A DNA stretch of 64,000 nt, taken from Bacteroidales bacterium. GTDB taxonomy: Bacteria; Bacteroidota; Bacteroidia; Bacteroidales; UBA932. The position numbers and the translations under genes were made by a program. The notes beneath the pieces are model-generated. The model did not search any database and was not told the DNA's origin. It saw nothing but the letters and a program-made list of their open reading frames with translations. The DNA is taken from the NCBI GenBank assembly GCA_017550655.1, contig JAFZOK010000013.1:496001-560000 (forward strand), written 5' to 3'. Every line of letters begins with the position of its first letter. Within the stretch, counting starts at the first letter, position 1. Below are positions 62,547-64,000 of the stretch, in pieces.

Positions 62547-62954
62547 TTAGAGCAGGGACGCCGCCAAAAGCTGCCGTCCTATTTTGTGGAGAGCCTCCTC
62601 GATTCTCATCACCTGTTTTTTTGAAATGTAGTAATCTCCTTTCTTGTAATGCCTCAGAAGAGACGCGTTAATGCCCGAGACCTTTGCGAATTTCGAGATG
62701 TTGATATAGTCCAGCTCATTGAAAATGGAAGCCACATCGTACTTGTATTCAAACGTTGGATTTATCAGTTCTTTCGGCACTTCCTCATTGTCGTCAACAT
62801 AACTTTCAATAGTCTCTTTAAAGGTATTGTCAAAGTCTTCCTTTGCTTCTTCAACCGTATTTCCATCTCCCCAAATGAGCATTTTTTTCAGGTTGTGGGT
62901 AAACAAAACAAATGTTCCATCCTTACCCTTTTCAATAATAACTACAATTTTCAT
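62547..62954 (-). CDS. hicB: HicB-family antitoxin
   Basis: A 135-residue antitoxin. The N-terminal partial RNase-H-like fold (residues 1-60) includes IWGDGNTVEEAKEDFDNTFKETIE. The C-terminal helix-turn-helix is ISKFAKVSGINASLLRHYKKGDYYISKKQVMRIEEAL. It binds HicA and represses the pair. It starts 5 bases after hicA on the same strand. Confidence 0.9.
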   Translation of the reverse strand: MKIVVIIEKGKDGTFVLFTHNLKKMLIWGDGNTVEEAKEDFDNTFKETIESYVDDNEEVPKELINPTFEYKYDVASIFNELDYINISKFAKVSGINASLLRHYKKGDYYISKKQVMRIEEALHKIGRQLLAASLL

Positions 62955-62959
62955 TTCCT

Positions 62960-63142
62960 TCAGAAACCGATTATTTTTTTCAAATCCTTCAGCAAAGACG
63001 GTTTAACTTCTTGGCTGAAATGCCTTTCAAGCCATACAGTTTTTCCTGTCTTTTCATTCTTGTACTGATCGTGCCTTTTGCCGTGTTTTGCCAGAACGAA
63101 TCCTTTTTCTTTAGCTTTTTTTACCAACTCACTCCACTTCAT
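62960..63142 (-). CDS. hicA: HicA-family mRNA interferase toxin
   Basis: A 60-residue double-stranded-RNA-binding-fold toxin. The core AKHGKRHDQYKNEKTGKTVWLERH corresponds to the HicA motif with the catalytic His (here in AKHGKRH), and KPSLLKDLKKIIGF is the usual C-terminal helix. HicA cuts mRNA when HicB is lost. Placement before hicB is standard. It has no clear consensus promoter. Confidence 0.88.
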   Translation of the reverse strand: MKWSELVKKAKEKGFVLAKHGKRHDQYKNEKTGKTVWLERHFSQEVKPSLLKDLKKIIGF

Positions 63143-63193
63143 CTCTTTCGGCGTTCAAATATGTTACAAAAATGTGATATACGCAAATCTTTT

Positions 63194-64000
63194 TTACAGC
63201 AGCATTTCGTTTTTATCCGGGCAGCGGAGGTTGAAGGCCTCGGAGAGGTGAGCGGAGTTTATCCTTTCCTCCCCGTCCAGATCCGCAACTGTCCTGGCTA
63301 TCTTGAGGATTCTGGTGTAGCCCCTGGCACTCACGCCATGCCGGCTGACAAACGCCTCCACAAGTTTACGGTCCATGGTGGAAAGCCGGCAGTAATCCTC
63401 CAGCCTCGATGGCGTTATGGCGGCGTTGGTGAAAAAGCTTTCGCCATTTGCCATATATCTTTCCATCTGGATCCGGCGAGCCTTCCTTACACGCTCCGCA
63501 ATCATCCGGCTGGGTTCTTCCTTTCTGCCATCTGAAAAGACGAGGTCTCCTGATTTTACGCTCCGCACAACGAGCTGAATGTCAATTCTGTCAAGCAAGG
63601 GACCCGATATTCTTCCGCGATATTTCATCAATGCGGAAGATGAACATTTGCACTTGCCGCCTTCCTCGTAAAGGTTTCCGCACGGGCAGGGATTCATCGC
63701 AGCAACCAGCATGAAACGGGCTGGATAGAAGTGTTTCCCCTTGACACGGCTGATCTGGACAACTCCGTCCTCCAGCGGCTGGCGCAGGACCTCGATGCAC
63801 CGCCTGTCAAACTCAGCGAACTCGTCCAGAAACAGCACTCCGTTGTGTGACAGGGAGATTTCTCCCGGAAGGCCTTTGCTACCGCCTCCTATAAGAGCCT
63901 GTGGAGTGATGGAATGGTGCGGGGACCGGAAGGGACGGTTACGCAGCAGTCCTCCGCTATGATGCTCCCGTGCGGATTCTGCAGCCAGAAGTCCGGCTAC
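63194..64000 (-). CDS. ComM/YifB-like Mg-chelatase AAA ATPase, 5' end outside the window
   Basis: The last 268 residues are visible and the frame is open to base 64000. Going downstream, LLRNRPFRSPHHS is the ComM motif, then ALIGGGSKGLPGEISLSHNGVLFLDEF with Walker B, VLRQPLEDG, a zinc-binding NPCPCG...CKCSS stretch, GPLLDRID arginine-finger region and the C-terminal Mg-chelatase domain (SARGYTRILKIARTVADL). ComM is a helicase for branch migration in natural transformation. The internal GTG at 63836-63838 is not a start. Confidence 0.93.
   Translation of the reverse strand, partial: VAGLLAAESAREHHSGGLLRNRPFRSPHHSITPQALIGGGSKGLPGEISLSHNGVLFLDEFAEFDRRCIEVLRQPLEDGVVQISRVKGKHFYPARFMLVAAMNPCPCGNLYEEGGKCKCSSSALMKYRGRISGPLLDRIDIQLVVRSVKSGDLVFSDGRKEEPSRMIAERVRKARRIQMERYMANGESFFTNAAITPSRLEDYCRLSTMDRKLVEAFVSRHGVSARGYTRILKIARTVADLDGEERINSAHLSEAFNLRCPDKNEMLL

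Overview
The window is a gene-dense stretch of a Bacteroidales chromosome (phylum Bacteroidota). The evidence is the gene content and order (purH-mreB-mreC-mreD-pbp2-rodA; CBM20-carrying GH77 protein; DUF3667 and DUF4923 proteins; NamZ/DUF1343; ECF sigma factor followed by a beta-barrel gene), the lack of clear Shine-Dalgarno sequences, and several promoters of the Bacteroidota type (TTTG, about 20 bases, TAnnTTTG). Base composition looks close to 50 % G+C. Tryptophanase and NamZ would suit a gut-type member, but the species cannot be named. No tRNA, rRNA or CRISPR array was seen.

Layout. 1-6.6 kb: two small membrane or unknown proteins, a PreA-like iron-sulfur dehydrogenase, an outer-membrane barrel, a secreted esterase and DsbD. 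6.6-8.9 kb: purN, then acpP and fabF separated by a terminator-like hairpin. 8.9-16.1 kb (minus): purH and the complete rod-shape operon. 16.2-20.8 kb: ispD, an Lrp/AsnC regulator, topA and a ureohydrolase-like protein without its metal ligands. 20.9-26.7 kb (plus): pbp1A, ddl, tnaA and prmC, the last with a repeat-bearing insertion. 26.6-29.8 kb (minus): radA and an AbiE toxin-antitoxin pair. 30-36 kb: a secreted serine hydrolase and C26 peptidase pair, a GH77-like protein that has lost its catalytic motifs, and a flippase-like membrane protein. 35.7-38.7 kb: a sugar or nucleoside kinase coupled to a two-component system. 38.7-45.3 kb (minus): DUF4923 lipoprotein, nucleoside kinase, uvrA, metallo-hydrolase, pcm. 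45.3-49 kb: deoxynucleoside kinase, EnvC-like activator, TPR protein. 49-52.4 kb: ECF sigma factor, membrane/barrel protein, then a REP-associated tyrosine transposase (RAYT) bracketed by two arrays of 51-bp hairpin repeats. 52.4-57.2 kb: MlaF and MlaE, waaA, namZ and a phosphoesterase. 57.2-62.5 kb (minus): an operon of ketoacyl synthase, acyl carrier protein, AMP-ligase and M13 peptidase. 62.5-64 kb: HicA/HicB and the 3' part of a ComM/YifB AAA ATPase.

How it fits together. Most of the window is envelope housekeeping: peptidoglycan precursor (ddl), polymerases (PBP1A, PBP2/RodA), rod-shape scaffold, hydrolase control (EnvC), muropeptide recycling (NamZ), lipid asymmetry (MlaEF), Kdo transfer (WaaA), redox folding (DsbD) and fatty-acid synthesis (AcpP/FabF). 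Accessory DNA is limited to AbiE, HicAB, the RAYT/repeat unit and the ketoacyl-synthase module. The RAYT/repeat unit is the best candidate for an undescribed system; the ketoacyl-synthase operon and the two apparent pseudoenzymes come next.
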